Source: Streptomyces sp. XY006
Lineage (GTDB): Bacteria > Actinomycetota > Actinomycetes > Streptomycetales > Streptomycetaceae
Reading direction: 5' to 3'
Length of the DNA: 64,000 bases
Assembly (NCBI RefSeq): GCF_002237655.1
Contig: NZ_NOKT01000013.1
Location: forward strand, 124,001 to 188,000
The position numbers and the translations under genes are program-made. The notes under the pieces were generated by a model, which searched no databases, was not told where the DNA came from, and saw nothing but the letters and a program-made list of their open reading frames with translations. Each line of letters begins with the position of its first letter. Position 1 is the first letter of the stretch. Shown in pieces: positions 17,392-25,348 of the stretch.

Positions 17392-19974
17392 GTGGACGAC
17401 TATGCGGGACGGGTTCTCGCCGACCGCTACCGCCTGCCGCTGCCGCCGTCCGACGAGTACGAACTCACCGAGACCCGGGCCTTCGACACCTACAGCGGAC
17501 AGGAAGTCCTGGTCCGGCAGGTGCCGTTGCCCGAGGTGGTCGAGGCGGAGGTGCTCGACGCGGAGGGGCTGCCCGACGGTTTCACGGCCCGTGACGGAGG
17601 AGTGCGGCGGCCCGGGGCGCGCCAGGGCGTGCGGCGGCCCACGGATCCGGTGGTGCGGCGCGCGGTCGCCGCCGCGCAGGCTGCGGCGGCGATCCCCGAC
17701 CATCCGCGGCTCGACCAGGTCTTCGACGTGTTCGCCGAGGGCGGTTCGCTGTGGATCGTCAGTGAGCTGGTGGCCGCGCGTCCGCTGGCGGCGCTGCTCG
17801 CCGAGAAGCCGCTGACGCCCTACCGGGCGGCCGAGGTGGCCTCCGACGTGCTCATGGCGCTGCGGGTGCTGCACGCCCACGGCTGGGTGCACCGGAACAT
17901 CACCGCGCGGACGGTACTCGTCTGCGACGACGGCCGGGTGATGCTGACCGGCCTCGCGGTGGGCGCGGCGGAGGAAGCGCTGTGCGGCTACGACCCGGTG
18001 CCGCCCCCGCCGTTCGAAGAGTCCTCGCAGGGACAGGCGCTGGGGCAGGGGCCGGGACAGGGGCAGGGACCGCGGGCTGTGGGCCCCGGGGCCGGAGTGG
18101 TCAACGGCGTGGGCGGCCCCGGCGGCCCCGGTGGCGGCCCCGGCGGTCAGGGCCGTGCCGGTGGGCCGGTCGGCATCGGCGGCCCGGGCGATCCCGAGGC
18201 CGCGCGGCGGGCCGCCATAGAGGCGCGGGAGGCCAGGGGACTGCCCGCGGCCGGGGCGGACTCGACCGGCGCCGGCCCGGCCGTGCCGGCGCGGCGGAGC
18301 CCGGACGACACCGACCCGCGGGCGGCGCGCGCCGGGGCCATCGCGGCCTACCGGGCGGGTGCCAGGGCGGCCGCCCGGGTCCAGGAGGCCCAGCAGAACA
18401 CCCGGGCGCTGCCCGGCGCCCGGCCCGCGCAGGACAGTGGGCCGGGGTCCCACACCAACGGCGCGGCGCACGCGCCCTACGTCCCCGGGCAGGGCACGGG
18501 GCCCGACGCCTCCCCGCCGGGACGGATAGCCGACCCCTACGGCGTGGCCGGCAAGCCCCGCACCACCGCCTGGCACGGCGCCACGCCCCGCGGCGGAGCC
18601 GGTGACGCAGGCGCCGGCGTCTCCTTGCCGCAGGGCCAGGAGCAGGCGGCCCTGCCCCCGGCCCAGGACCCTTCCCAGCCCACCCGGTGGGACGACCTGG
18701 TCGCCGACACCCCGGCGCCCCGGCGCGGTCCGGCCACGGCCCTGGCCGCCGAGCGGGCGCGGCAGGCACGCATGGCGGTCGTCGGGCCCGTCACGGAACG
18801 CTGGGCGCCGGAGCAGGCCGGACCCGTGCACGAGAACTGGCAGCTGGCCGCGCCCATCGGCCCCGCCACCGATCTGTGGGCGCTGGGCGCGCTGCTCTTC
18901 CGTGCCGTGCAGGGCCATGCGCCCTACCCGGAGGAGTCGACGGCCGAACTGGTGCAGATGGTGTGCGCGGAACCGCCCGCGTACGCCGAGGAGTGCGGGC
19001 CGCTGCGCCCGGTCGTGGAGTCGCTGCTGCGGCAGGACCCCACCGAGCGCCTCGACTTCGAGGAACTGCGCGGCTGGCTGCGCTCGCTGGTGCGCTCGGC
19101 GCCCGAGCCGGAGGCCGGGCTGCACGTGGTCGCGGCGCCCCCGGCCGACGCCAGCCGGCTGCCCGTCGTACGCCGCCGGGGCGAGCTCGTGCGCAGGCGG
19201 AAGGCCGGGCTGCCCGCGCATCACGGGCGGCACAAGCGGGCCAAGGAGTCCCGTTCGCCGCACCGCCTCGGCCGCACCCTGCTCGTGCTGGTGCTGCTCG
19301 CGATGGCCGCGGCGATCGCCTACGCCATGCTCTTCATGCCCAAGTCGGACACCGGCGCGGGGCAGGGCACGGACCGCACCGGTGCCGCCGGCGAGGCCGG
19401 GCAGGCGCCCGAGCCGGACGCCAGCAGCGAGCCGAGGCCCGACCAGACCTCACCGGCTCCGGACAAGAGCCCGTCCACGTCGGCCGGTTCCTCCGAGACG
19501 CAGACCACCGGACCCGACGTCGCCGACGGCTTCACGCTGCGCAAGGACGCGGCCGGTTTCCAGGTCGCCGTCGCCAAGGGCTGGGACCGGAGCTCGGGGG
19601 GCGGCAACGGCCGGGTCGTCTACGCGAAGGGCGACTTCGAGCTCATCGTCGTACCGGGCCGCGACAAGGCGTCGGAGTACGGCAGTGATCCGATGGCCTA
19701 CCAGCGGGAGCGGGAGCGCGAGTTGCAGCCCTACCGCGACTCCAGCTGGGCCACCTCGACGGGGCTGAAGACGATCGAGGTGGGCGGACGGACCATGGCC
19801 GAGGGGCAGTTCACCTGGACCGGCGACGACGGGGGCGAGCTGTACGTGCGCAACCTCGCGATGCTGGTCGACGGGCGCTACCACGTGCTCCAGGTACGCG
19901 GACCGGAGTCCGAGCGGGACGAGGTGACGCGGCTGTACGAGCAGGCGGCGGCCACCTACCGGGTGACGGGGTGA
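17392..19974 (+). CDS. Pseudokinase 2 of the array, membrane protein with inserted loop, 860 aa
   Basis: Recognisable kinase fold but degraded active site. The glycine loop is missing, the ATP-anchoring Lys is Arg42 (VLVRQV), HRD is HRN (167-169), the following K and N are Thr (NITART), and DFG is GLA (187-189). It therefore should not catalyse phosphotransfer by the usual mechanism. A Gly/Pro/Ala-rich insertion of about 260 residues (~195-460) separates the DFG position from the C-lobe (DLWALGALLFRAVQGHAPYPEES). A basic stretch, one transmembrane helix (LLVLVLLAMAAAIAYAMLF) and an extracytoplasmic domain (AGFQVAVAKGWDR ...) follow. GTG 17392 behind GGGGGAGG gives the same short N terminus as kinases 3 and 4. 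Probably an allosteric partner or scaffold for neighbouring kinases. Confidence 0.88.
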   Translation: MDDYAGRVLADRYRLPLPPSDEYELTETRAFDTYSGQEVLVRQVPLPEVVEAEVLDAEGLPDGFTARDGGVRRPGARQGVRRPTDPVVRRAVAAAQAAAAIPDHPRLDQVFDVFAEGGSLWIVSELVAARPLAALLAEKPLTPYRAAEVASDVLMALRVLHAHGWVHRNITARTVLVCDDGRVMLTGLAVGAAEEALCGYDPVPPPPFEESSQGQALGQGPGQGQGPRAVGPGAGVVNGVGGPGGPGGGPGGQGRAGGPVGIGGPGDPEAARRAAIEAREARGLPAAGADSTGAGPAVPARRSPDDTDPRAARAGAIAAYRAGARAAARVQEAQQNTRALPGARPAQDSGPGSHTNGAAHAPYVPGQGTGPDASPPGRIADPYGVAGKPRTTAWHGATPRGGAGDAGAGVSLPQGQEQAALPPAQDPSQPTRWDDLVADTPAPRRGPATALAAERARQARMAVVGPVTERWAPEQAGPVHENWQLAAPIGPATDLWALGALLFRAVQGHAPYPEESTAELVQMVCAEPPAYAEECGPLRPVVESLLRQDPTERLDFEELRGWLRSLVRSAPEPEAGLHVVAAPPADASRLPVVRRRGELVRRRKAGLPAHHGRHKRAKESRSPHRLGRTLLVLVLLAMAAAIAYAMLFMPKSDTGAGQGTDRTGAAGEAGQAPEPDASSEPRPDQTSPAPDKSPSTSAGSSETQTTGPDVADGFTLRKDAAGFQVAVAKGWDRSSGGGNGRVVYAKGDFELIVVPGRDKASEYGSDPMAYQRERERELQPYRDSSWATSTGLKTIEVGGRTMAEGQFTWTGDDGGELYVRNLAMLVDGRYHVLQVRGPESERDEVTRLYEQAAATYRVTG

Positions 19975-20131
19975 AGGGCGGGCCTGCGCCCGTACGTCCC
20001 GGTTCCCCCTCTGGTCATCTCACGTCTCCGCAGGCGACAACCGTCACAGTGCGGTCACCGTGGCACCCCGCTTGTTCCCTGGGAAGGGGCGTGTCCTTAC
20101 GCTGACCCTGTCAAGACCATTGCGGGGCAAC

Positions 20132-22159
20132 GTGAATCAGATGCAGGGCCAGCTCGTCGCGGGCCGTTACCGGCTGGCCGACGCCATCGGCAGCGGCGGG
20201 ATGGGCCGGGTGTGGCGTGCGCATGACGAGGTGTTGCACCGTTCCGTGGCCATCAAGGAGTTGACGGCCGCCCTCTACGTCTCCGAGAGCGAGCAGGCGA
20301 TCCTGCTGGCCCGCACCCGGGCCGAGGCCAGGGCCGCCGCGCGGATCAACCACTCAGCGGTCGTCACCGTGCACGACGTGCTGGAGCACGACGGGCGTCC
20401 GTGGATCGTGATGGAGCTGGTCGAGGGCCGCTCCCTGGCGGACGCGGTCAAGGAGGAGGGGCGCGTCGAGCCGCGTGAGGCGGCGCGCATCGGGCTGTGG
20501 GTGCTGCGGGCCCTGCGCGCCGCGCACACCGCCGGTGTCCTGCACCGCGACATCAAACCGGGCAACGTCCTGCTCGGCCGCGACGGACGGGTGCTGCTCA
20601 CCGACTTCGGCATCGCCCAGATCGAGGGTGACACGACCATCACCCGGACCGGGGAGGTCGTCGGCTCGGTCGACTACCTGGCACCCGAGCGGGTCCGCGG
20701 CCACGACCCGGGTCCGTCCTCCGACCTGTGGGCGCTCGGCGCGACGCTCTACACGGCCGTCGAGGGGCGCTCGCCGTTCCGTCGCACCACGCCGCTGACC
20801 ACCATGCAGGCCGTGGTCGAGGAGGAGGCCGACGAGGCCCGGTACGCCGGTCCACTCGCGCCCGTCATCACCGCGCTGCTGCGCAAGGACCCCGCCACCC
20901 GGCCCGACCCGTCCGAGGCCGAGCAGATGCTCGCTGAGGCGGCTGAGGGACGGCGGCCGAACGGGGCACAGGCGTACGTGCCGACGCAGTACGGGGGGAC
21001 GCAGCCGTACCGGGAGGGCACGGGCGGCACGGGCACGGCGGGCGCGGGAACGACCGGCACGGGCGCGGCCGGCGCGGGTGCGGGCCCGAATGGCACCGGC
21101 CTGCACGGAACCAGCGGGCACGGCCCCGGTCCGAACGGCCCCGGCGGGCACGGCCCCGGCCCGAACGGCCCGGGTCCGGCCGGCTCGGGTTCGTACACCC
21201 GTACGCCGCTGCCGCCGCAGGCCGGCACCCCGGGGACCGGAACGCCGACGTCCGGTGCCGGACAGCCGCACGCCGGGACGCAGCAGGGCGGGGGACACAC
21301 CTACGGCGGGGCACAGCCCTACGGCGCGCCGCAGACGTACGGCACCGGACACCACCCCACCGCCGGACACCAGTCGAGCTCGGGACACCACCCCACCGCC
21401 GGACACCAGTCGAGCTCGGGACACCAGCCCGGCGCCGGACACCACCCCAGCCACGGACGCCAGCCAGGCCCGGGGCATCAACCCGGTGTGGGGCAGGTGT
21501 CGGGGGTGGGCCGGACCGTCGGGTCGGGGCGGCGGCGTCGGCTGCGTACCCTCGCCCTCGTCATCGCACTCGCGGCGATCATCGGCGGGGGCACGGCCGT
21601 CGTGCTGCAGCAGTGGGACGACTCCCGGCGCACGCCGGGGACCGCGTCCGGGTCCGTGGGCCCCGCGGCCGAGCCGGGGAGTTCGGTCCCGGAGGGCTGG
21701 ACCCGCCGTGACGACCCCGCGGGTTTCAGCCTCTACCTGCCCAAGGGCTGGAAGCGCAAGCCCTTCGGCCCGCAGGGCGAGCTCCGGCAGATCGACTACA
21801 CGCCGGACGGCGGACGGCAGTTCGTCAGGATCGCCGTCGACACCTCCCCGGACTTCTCCGACCCGTACGCCCACCAGCTCGACCTGGAGGAGCAGCTGAA
21901 GGGCCTGGCCGAGTACCGCCGGCTCACGCTGGAGCGCAACGTCTACCGCGACCGGAACGGCGCGCTGTGGGAGTACACCTGGACCGCGCGGGCGAAGGAC
22001 ACCCCGTTCCCCGGTCCGCGCCGGGCCATCGAGGAGACGTACGTGGCCCGCGACGGCACCGAGTACGTGCTCTACATGTCGGCCCCCGCGTCCGACTGGG
22101 CCAAGGCGCGCAAGCAGTTCACCGCGCTGTTGCAGGGGTGGCAGGAGAAGACCGCCTGA
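20132..22159 (+). CDS. Transmembrane Ser/Thr protein kinase 3 of the array, 675 aa
   Basis: Complete Hanks kinase domain (residues 11-280): GSGGMG, Lys42 (VAIKEL), HRDIKPGN, DFGIAQIE and PERVRG. The cytoplasmic linker (about 290-470) is exceptionally rich in Gly, His, Thr and Gln, with repeats of the form GHHPTAGHQSSS produced by an exact 36-bp tandem duplication. Then come Arg-rich residues, one transmembrane helix (LALVIALAAIIGGGTAVVL) and an extracytoplasmic domain (AGFSLYLPKGWKRK ...) homologous to that of kinases 1 and 2. GTG 20132 follows GCGGGGCAAC and gives the short N terminus MNQMQGQLVAGRYRL; ATG 20141 would also work. The 157-bp gap before it may hold a separate promoter. Confidence 0.92.
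   Translation: MNQMQGQLVAGRYRLADAIGSGGMGRVWRAHDEVLHRSVAIKELTAALYVSESEQAILLARTRAEARAAARINHSAVVTVHDVLEHDGRPWIVMELVEGRSLADAVKEEGRVEPREAARIGLWVLRALRAAHTAGVLHRDIKPGNVLLGRDGRVLLTDFGIAQIEGDTTITRTGEVVGSVDYLAPERVRGHDPGPSSDLWALGATLYTAVEGRSPFRRTTPLTTMQAVVEEEADEARYAGPLAPVITALLRKDPATRPDPSEAEQMLAEAAEGRRPNGAQAYVPTQYGGTQPYREGTGGTGTAGAGTTGTGAAGAGAGPNGTGLHGTSGHGPGPNGPGGHGPGPNGPGPAGSGSYTRTPLPPQAGTPGTGTPTSGAGQPHAGTQQGGGHTYGGAQPYGAPQTYGTGHHPTAGHQSSSGHHPTAGHQSSSGHQPGAGHHPSHGRQPGPGHQPGVGQVSGVGRTVGSGRRRRLRTLALVIALAAIIGGGTAVVLQQWDDSRRTPGTASGSVGPAAEPGSSVPEGWTRRDDPAGFSLYLPKGWKRKPFGPQGELRQIDYTPDGGRQFVRIAVDTSPDFSDPYAHQLDLEEQLKGLAEYRRLTLERNVYRDRNGALWEYTWTARAKDTPFPGPRRAIEETYVARDGTEYVLYMSAPASDWAKARKQFTALLQGWQEKTA
21347..21418 (+). 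repeat. Exact 36-bp tandem duplication inside kinase 3
   Basis: Two perfect copies (21347-21382 and 21383-21418) encode a GHHPTAGHQSSS-type unit twice. Imperfect relatives continue to about 21490. Identity at the nucleotide level implies a recent, slippage-prone event; copy number is likely to vary between strains. Confidence 0.9.
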
Positions 22160-22272
22160 GACGCTCCGGCCGCTGACCCGGGGACGTCTGTTTCGGCCAC
22201 CCGCGTTTCGCCGCCCCGGAGCGGTTCCGTCCGGTGGGGCATGATGGCCGCATGGGGACCGAGGGGCACAAC

Positions 22273-23526
22273 ATGCGTGTCATCGCGGGCCGTTACCGGC
22301 TCGGGGAGAGGCTCGGGCGCGGTGGCATGGGCGTGGTCTGGCGGGCGACGGACCAGTTGCTCGGCCGGGGCGTGGCCGTCAAGGAACTCCCCTACGACGA
22401 GACGCTCTCGGCGGCGGAGGCACGCCGGCAGCGGGACCGTACGCTGCGCGAGGCCCGGGCCGTGGCCCAGTTGAGCCACCCGCACATCATCGTCGTCCAC
22501 GACGTCGTCGAGGACGGTGAACGCCCCTACATCGTGATGGAGTTGATCGAGGGCGGCTCGCTCGCCGACCGCATCGCGGGCCGGGGCCCGGTCGACGCCG
22601 CCGAGGCCGCGCGCATCGGCATCGCCCTGCTCGGCGCCCTGCGCGCCGCGCACGCGGCCGGGGTCCTGCACCGCGATCTCAAGCCCGAGAACGTGCTGCT
22701 GGAGGCGGGCACCGACCGGGTCGTCCTCACCGACTTCGGCATCGCCCAGGTGCAGGGCGCCCCCACGCTCACCGAGAACGGCTCCTTCGTCGGCTCGCCC
22801 GAGTACACCGCGCCCGAGCGGATGTCCGGGGCCAGGACCGGGCCCGAGTCCGACCTGTGGTCGCTGGGCGCGCTGTTGTGCGCGGCCCTCAGCGGGGAGT
22901 CGCCGTTCCACCGCGACTCGCTGGGCGGCGTCCTGCACGCGGTCGTCGTCGGCGACATCCAGCCACCCCCGCAGGCCGGGCCGCTCCTGCCCGTCGTCCA
23001 GGGCCTGCTGGAACGGGACCCGGACCGGCGGCTGGACGCGGACCGGGCGGAGCGGATGCTGCGGGCCTTCCGTGCGACGGGCCGGACGCCGCCGGCGCCA
23101 CCGCCCGGGTACGCGGCACCGCCCGGGTACGCGCCACCGACCGGGTACGCGCCACCGACCGGGTACGCGCCGGCGGTACGGGACGCGCCGCGTGGGCAGC
23201 CGCAGGACGCCACGGGCGCGTCACCGTCCCTGCCGCCGGCGGGCCAGGACCGGCCGGGGCAGCGGGAGGAGCGGGAGTTGCCCTTCATGCGGCAGCCCAC
23301 CCGGCGGGTGCTCGTGGCCGCGCTGCTGGTCGCCGCCGTGGCGGGCGCCGGGGTGTCCGCCGCGGCCCTGCTGCGGGACGAGAGCAACGGCGACGGCGTC
23401 ACCCCGCCCACACGTCCGGCCCCTTCGTCCCCCGGCACGCCCACGGCCCGGCCCTCCTCCCCGAGCGCGCCCGCCCCCGTCCCCACGGTCACCGCGAGTC
23501 GGCCGGAGCATCGCGAAACGTCCTGA
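22273..23526 (+). CDS. Transmembrane Ser/Thr protein kinase 4 of the array, no sensor domain, 417 aa
   Basis: Complete kinase domain starting at the very N terminus (MRVIAGRYRL): GRGGMG, Lys37, HRDLKPEN, DFGIAQVQ and PERMSG. A Pro/Gly/Tyr linker with PPGYA/PPTGYA repeats leads to one transmembrane helix (VLVAALLVAAVAGAGVSAAALL is split as residues ~348-369). The outside part is only about 50 residues of Pro/Ser/Thr-rich tail, so the globular extracytoplasmic domain of its five neighbours is absent. ATG 22273 is preceded by GAGGGG with good spacing; ATG 22252 is possible but lacks a ribosome site. From its position it may correspond to S. coelicolor PkaI, which I recall as interacting with the spore-wall complex; not verified. 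Confidence 0.92.
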   Translation: MRVIAGRYRLGERLGRGGMGVVWRATDQLLGRGVAVKELPYDETLSAAEARRQRDRTLREARAVAQLSHPHIIVVHDVVEDGERPYIVMELIEGGSLADRIAGRGPVDAAEAARIGIALLGALRAAHAAGVLHRDLKPENVLLEAGTDRVVLTDFGIAQVQGAPTLTENGSFVGSPEYTAPERMSGARTGPESDLWSLGALLCAALSGESPFHRDSLGGVLHAVVVGDIQPPPQAGPLLPVVQGLLERDPDRRLDADRAERMLRAFRATGRTPPAPPPGYAAPPGYAPPTGYAPPTGYAPAVRDAPRGQPQDATGASPSLPPAGQDRPGQREERELPFMRQPTRRVLVAALLVAAVAGAGVSAAALLRDESNGDGVTPPTRPAPSSPGTPTARPSSPSAPAPVPTVTASRPEHRETS

Positions 23527-23619
23527 AGCGGGCATAAGGCGCGGCTGGAAGTCACGGGTCTGTGACCGGCTCGCGTCCGTGGTGGATACGGGGGTGCCCG
23601 GCGCGATAGGGATGAACCC

Positions 23620-25290
23620 ATGAGCAGCGACGGGGGAGCCCGATCCGGGGCCGACGAGCCGACGAGTTTTGCATTGCAACCACCCCGGCCGCAGGCGCCG
23701 GTACCGGGGAACCCGTACGCGACGCCCACCCAGGTCGTGCCGCCCCGTGCGGAAGCCGCCGCGGCGGCGACGGCCGAGGAGCCCGGTGCCGGGCGTCTCA
23801 TCGCGGGGCGTTACCGGTTGATCAGCAAGCTCGGGCATGGCGGCATGGGCACCGTGTGGCGGGCGCAGGACGAGATGGTGGACCGGGAGGTCGCCGTCAA
23901 GGAGCCCCGCGTCCCCGACCATCTTCCCGAACGCGAACGGGCCAATGCCTTCGAGCGGATGCGCCGTGAGGCCCGGGCCGCGGCCCGGCTCGACCACCCG
24001 GCGGTCGTCGACGTGCACGACGTGGCCGTCGTGGACGGGCAGCCGTGGATCGTGATGGAGCTGGTCCGGGGCCGTTCGCTCGGCGACGCCCTCCAGGAGG
24101 GCACCCTGTCCGCGCGCGAGGCGGCCCGGATCGGTCTGGAGGTGCTCGGCGCGCTGGAGGCCGCACACGCGGCGGGCATCCTGCACCGCGACGTGAAACC
24201 GGACAACGTGCTGCTCGGCCGGTACGACCGGGTCGTCCTCACCGACTTCGGCATCGCCCGCATCGAGGGCGAGACCAGTCTGACCGACACCGGCGGCTTC
24301 GTCGGCTCGCCCGAGTACATCGCGCCCGAGCGCGTGCTGGGCCAGCGGCCGGGTCCCGCCAGCGACCTGTGGTCCCTGGGCGTCGTGCTGTACGCGGCGA
24401 CGGAGGGCGTCTCACCGTTCCGCCGCAGCAACACCCCGGCCACCCTGCAGTCCGTCCTCAACGCCACGCCCGCGCCGCCCGCCTCCGCTCAGGGTCCGCT
24501 CGCCGAGGCCATCAACGGCCTGCTGCACAAGGACCCGGCGCGCCGCCCGGACGCCGCGCGGGTACGGGCCCTGCTGGAGTCGGCCGCGCACCCGCCCGCC
24601 GCGCAGCCCACCCAGGCCGTGCGGGCCCCGGGTGAGGGCGGCGGGAGCAGACGCGTCCGGTTCGGCCGCGGGGCCTGGGCGGGCCGCGGCGCCTGGATCG
24701 GCCTCGGCGCGGCGGTCGTGGCGGCGGCCGTGACGGCGTACCTGGTGGTCGCCGACCCGTTCGCCGGGCCGCTGCCCGACGGCTGGCAGATCCGTCAGGA
24801 GAAGGAACTCGCCGCCGCGCTGGCGGTACCGGCCCACTACGAGCGGACCGTGCCGGACCCGGAGGCCAACCGCGGGCACCGGGTCACGTACACCGACCAC
24901 AGCGGCAGCATCTGGATCGTCCTGTCCCTCGACAAGAAGGCGGAGGACACCGGCCGGGCCATCGCCGGTTCCGCGGCCGCCGAGATGTACGACGACGACA
25001 CCGGGTTCAAGGAGAGCGGCAGTTACGACCTGGACATGCCGGAGGGCCCGGAGACCAACCCCAAGGTGACCACCTACCGGGGCAAGAAGGCGGCGGAGAA
25101 CACCCTCACGTACGAGACCGACGACAGCCAGAACCCCCGCCCGCGCGAAGTGCGCATCTTCTACTTCCAGAAGCCCGGCGGCGACCTGTACAAGCTCACC
25201 GTCGGCTACCCCGGCGAGGGCGACTTCACCGACCGCGGGCGCGAGGTGGCGCGCACGGCGATCGAGAATCTGGACATCGAGGGGACCTGA
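23620..25290 (+). CDS. Transmembrane Ser/Thr protein kinase 5 of the array, 556 aa
   Basis: Unlike the others it has a 60-residue Pro/Ala-rich N-terminal extension before the kinase domain (residues 63-325). Active-site motifs are intact: GHGGMG, Lys94 (VAVKEP), HRDVKPDN, DFGIARIE and PERVLG. A short basic linker precedes one transmembrane helix (IGLGAAVVAAAVTAYLVV). The extracytoplasmic domain of about 180 residues (PLPDGWQIRQEKE ... ARTAIENLDIEGT) belongs to the same general type as that of kinase 6. It starts 93 bp after kinase 4 at ATG 23620; AGGGATG lies upstream. Expected to sense an envelope signal and phosphorylate cytoplasmic targets; substrate unknown. Confidence 0.92.
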   Translation: MSSDGGARSGADEPTSFALQPPRPQAPVPGNPYATPTQVVPPRAEAAAAATAEEPGAGRLIAGRYRLISKLGHGGMGTVWRAQDEMVDREVAVKEPRVPDHLPERERANAFERMRREARAAARLDHPAVVDVHDVAVVDGQPWIVMELVRGRSLGDALQEGTLSAREAARIGLEVLGALEAAHAAGILHRDVKPDNVLLGRYDRVVLTDFGIARIEGETSLTDTGGFVGSPEYIAPERVLGQRPGPASDLWSLGVVLYAATEGVSPFRRSNTPATLQSVLNATPAPPASAQGPLAEAINGLLHKDPARRPDAARVRALLESAAHPPAAQPTQAVRAPGEGGGSRRVRFGRGAWAGRGAWIGLGAAVVAAAVTAYLVVADPFAGPLPDGWQIRQEKELAAALAVPAHYERTVPDPEANRGHRVTYTDHSGSIWIVLSLDKKAEDTGRAIAGSAAAEMYDDDTGFKESGSYDLDMPEGPETNPKVTTYRGKKAAENTLTYETDDSQNPRPREVRIFYFQKPGGDLYKLTVGYPGEGDFTDRGREVARTAIENLDIEGT

Positions 25291-25348
25291 ACCGGCCGCG
25301 GCCCGCCTCGCTTCGACATACCCGCGCGTCGCGGGGTACTGATGGGGC

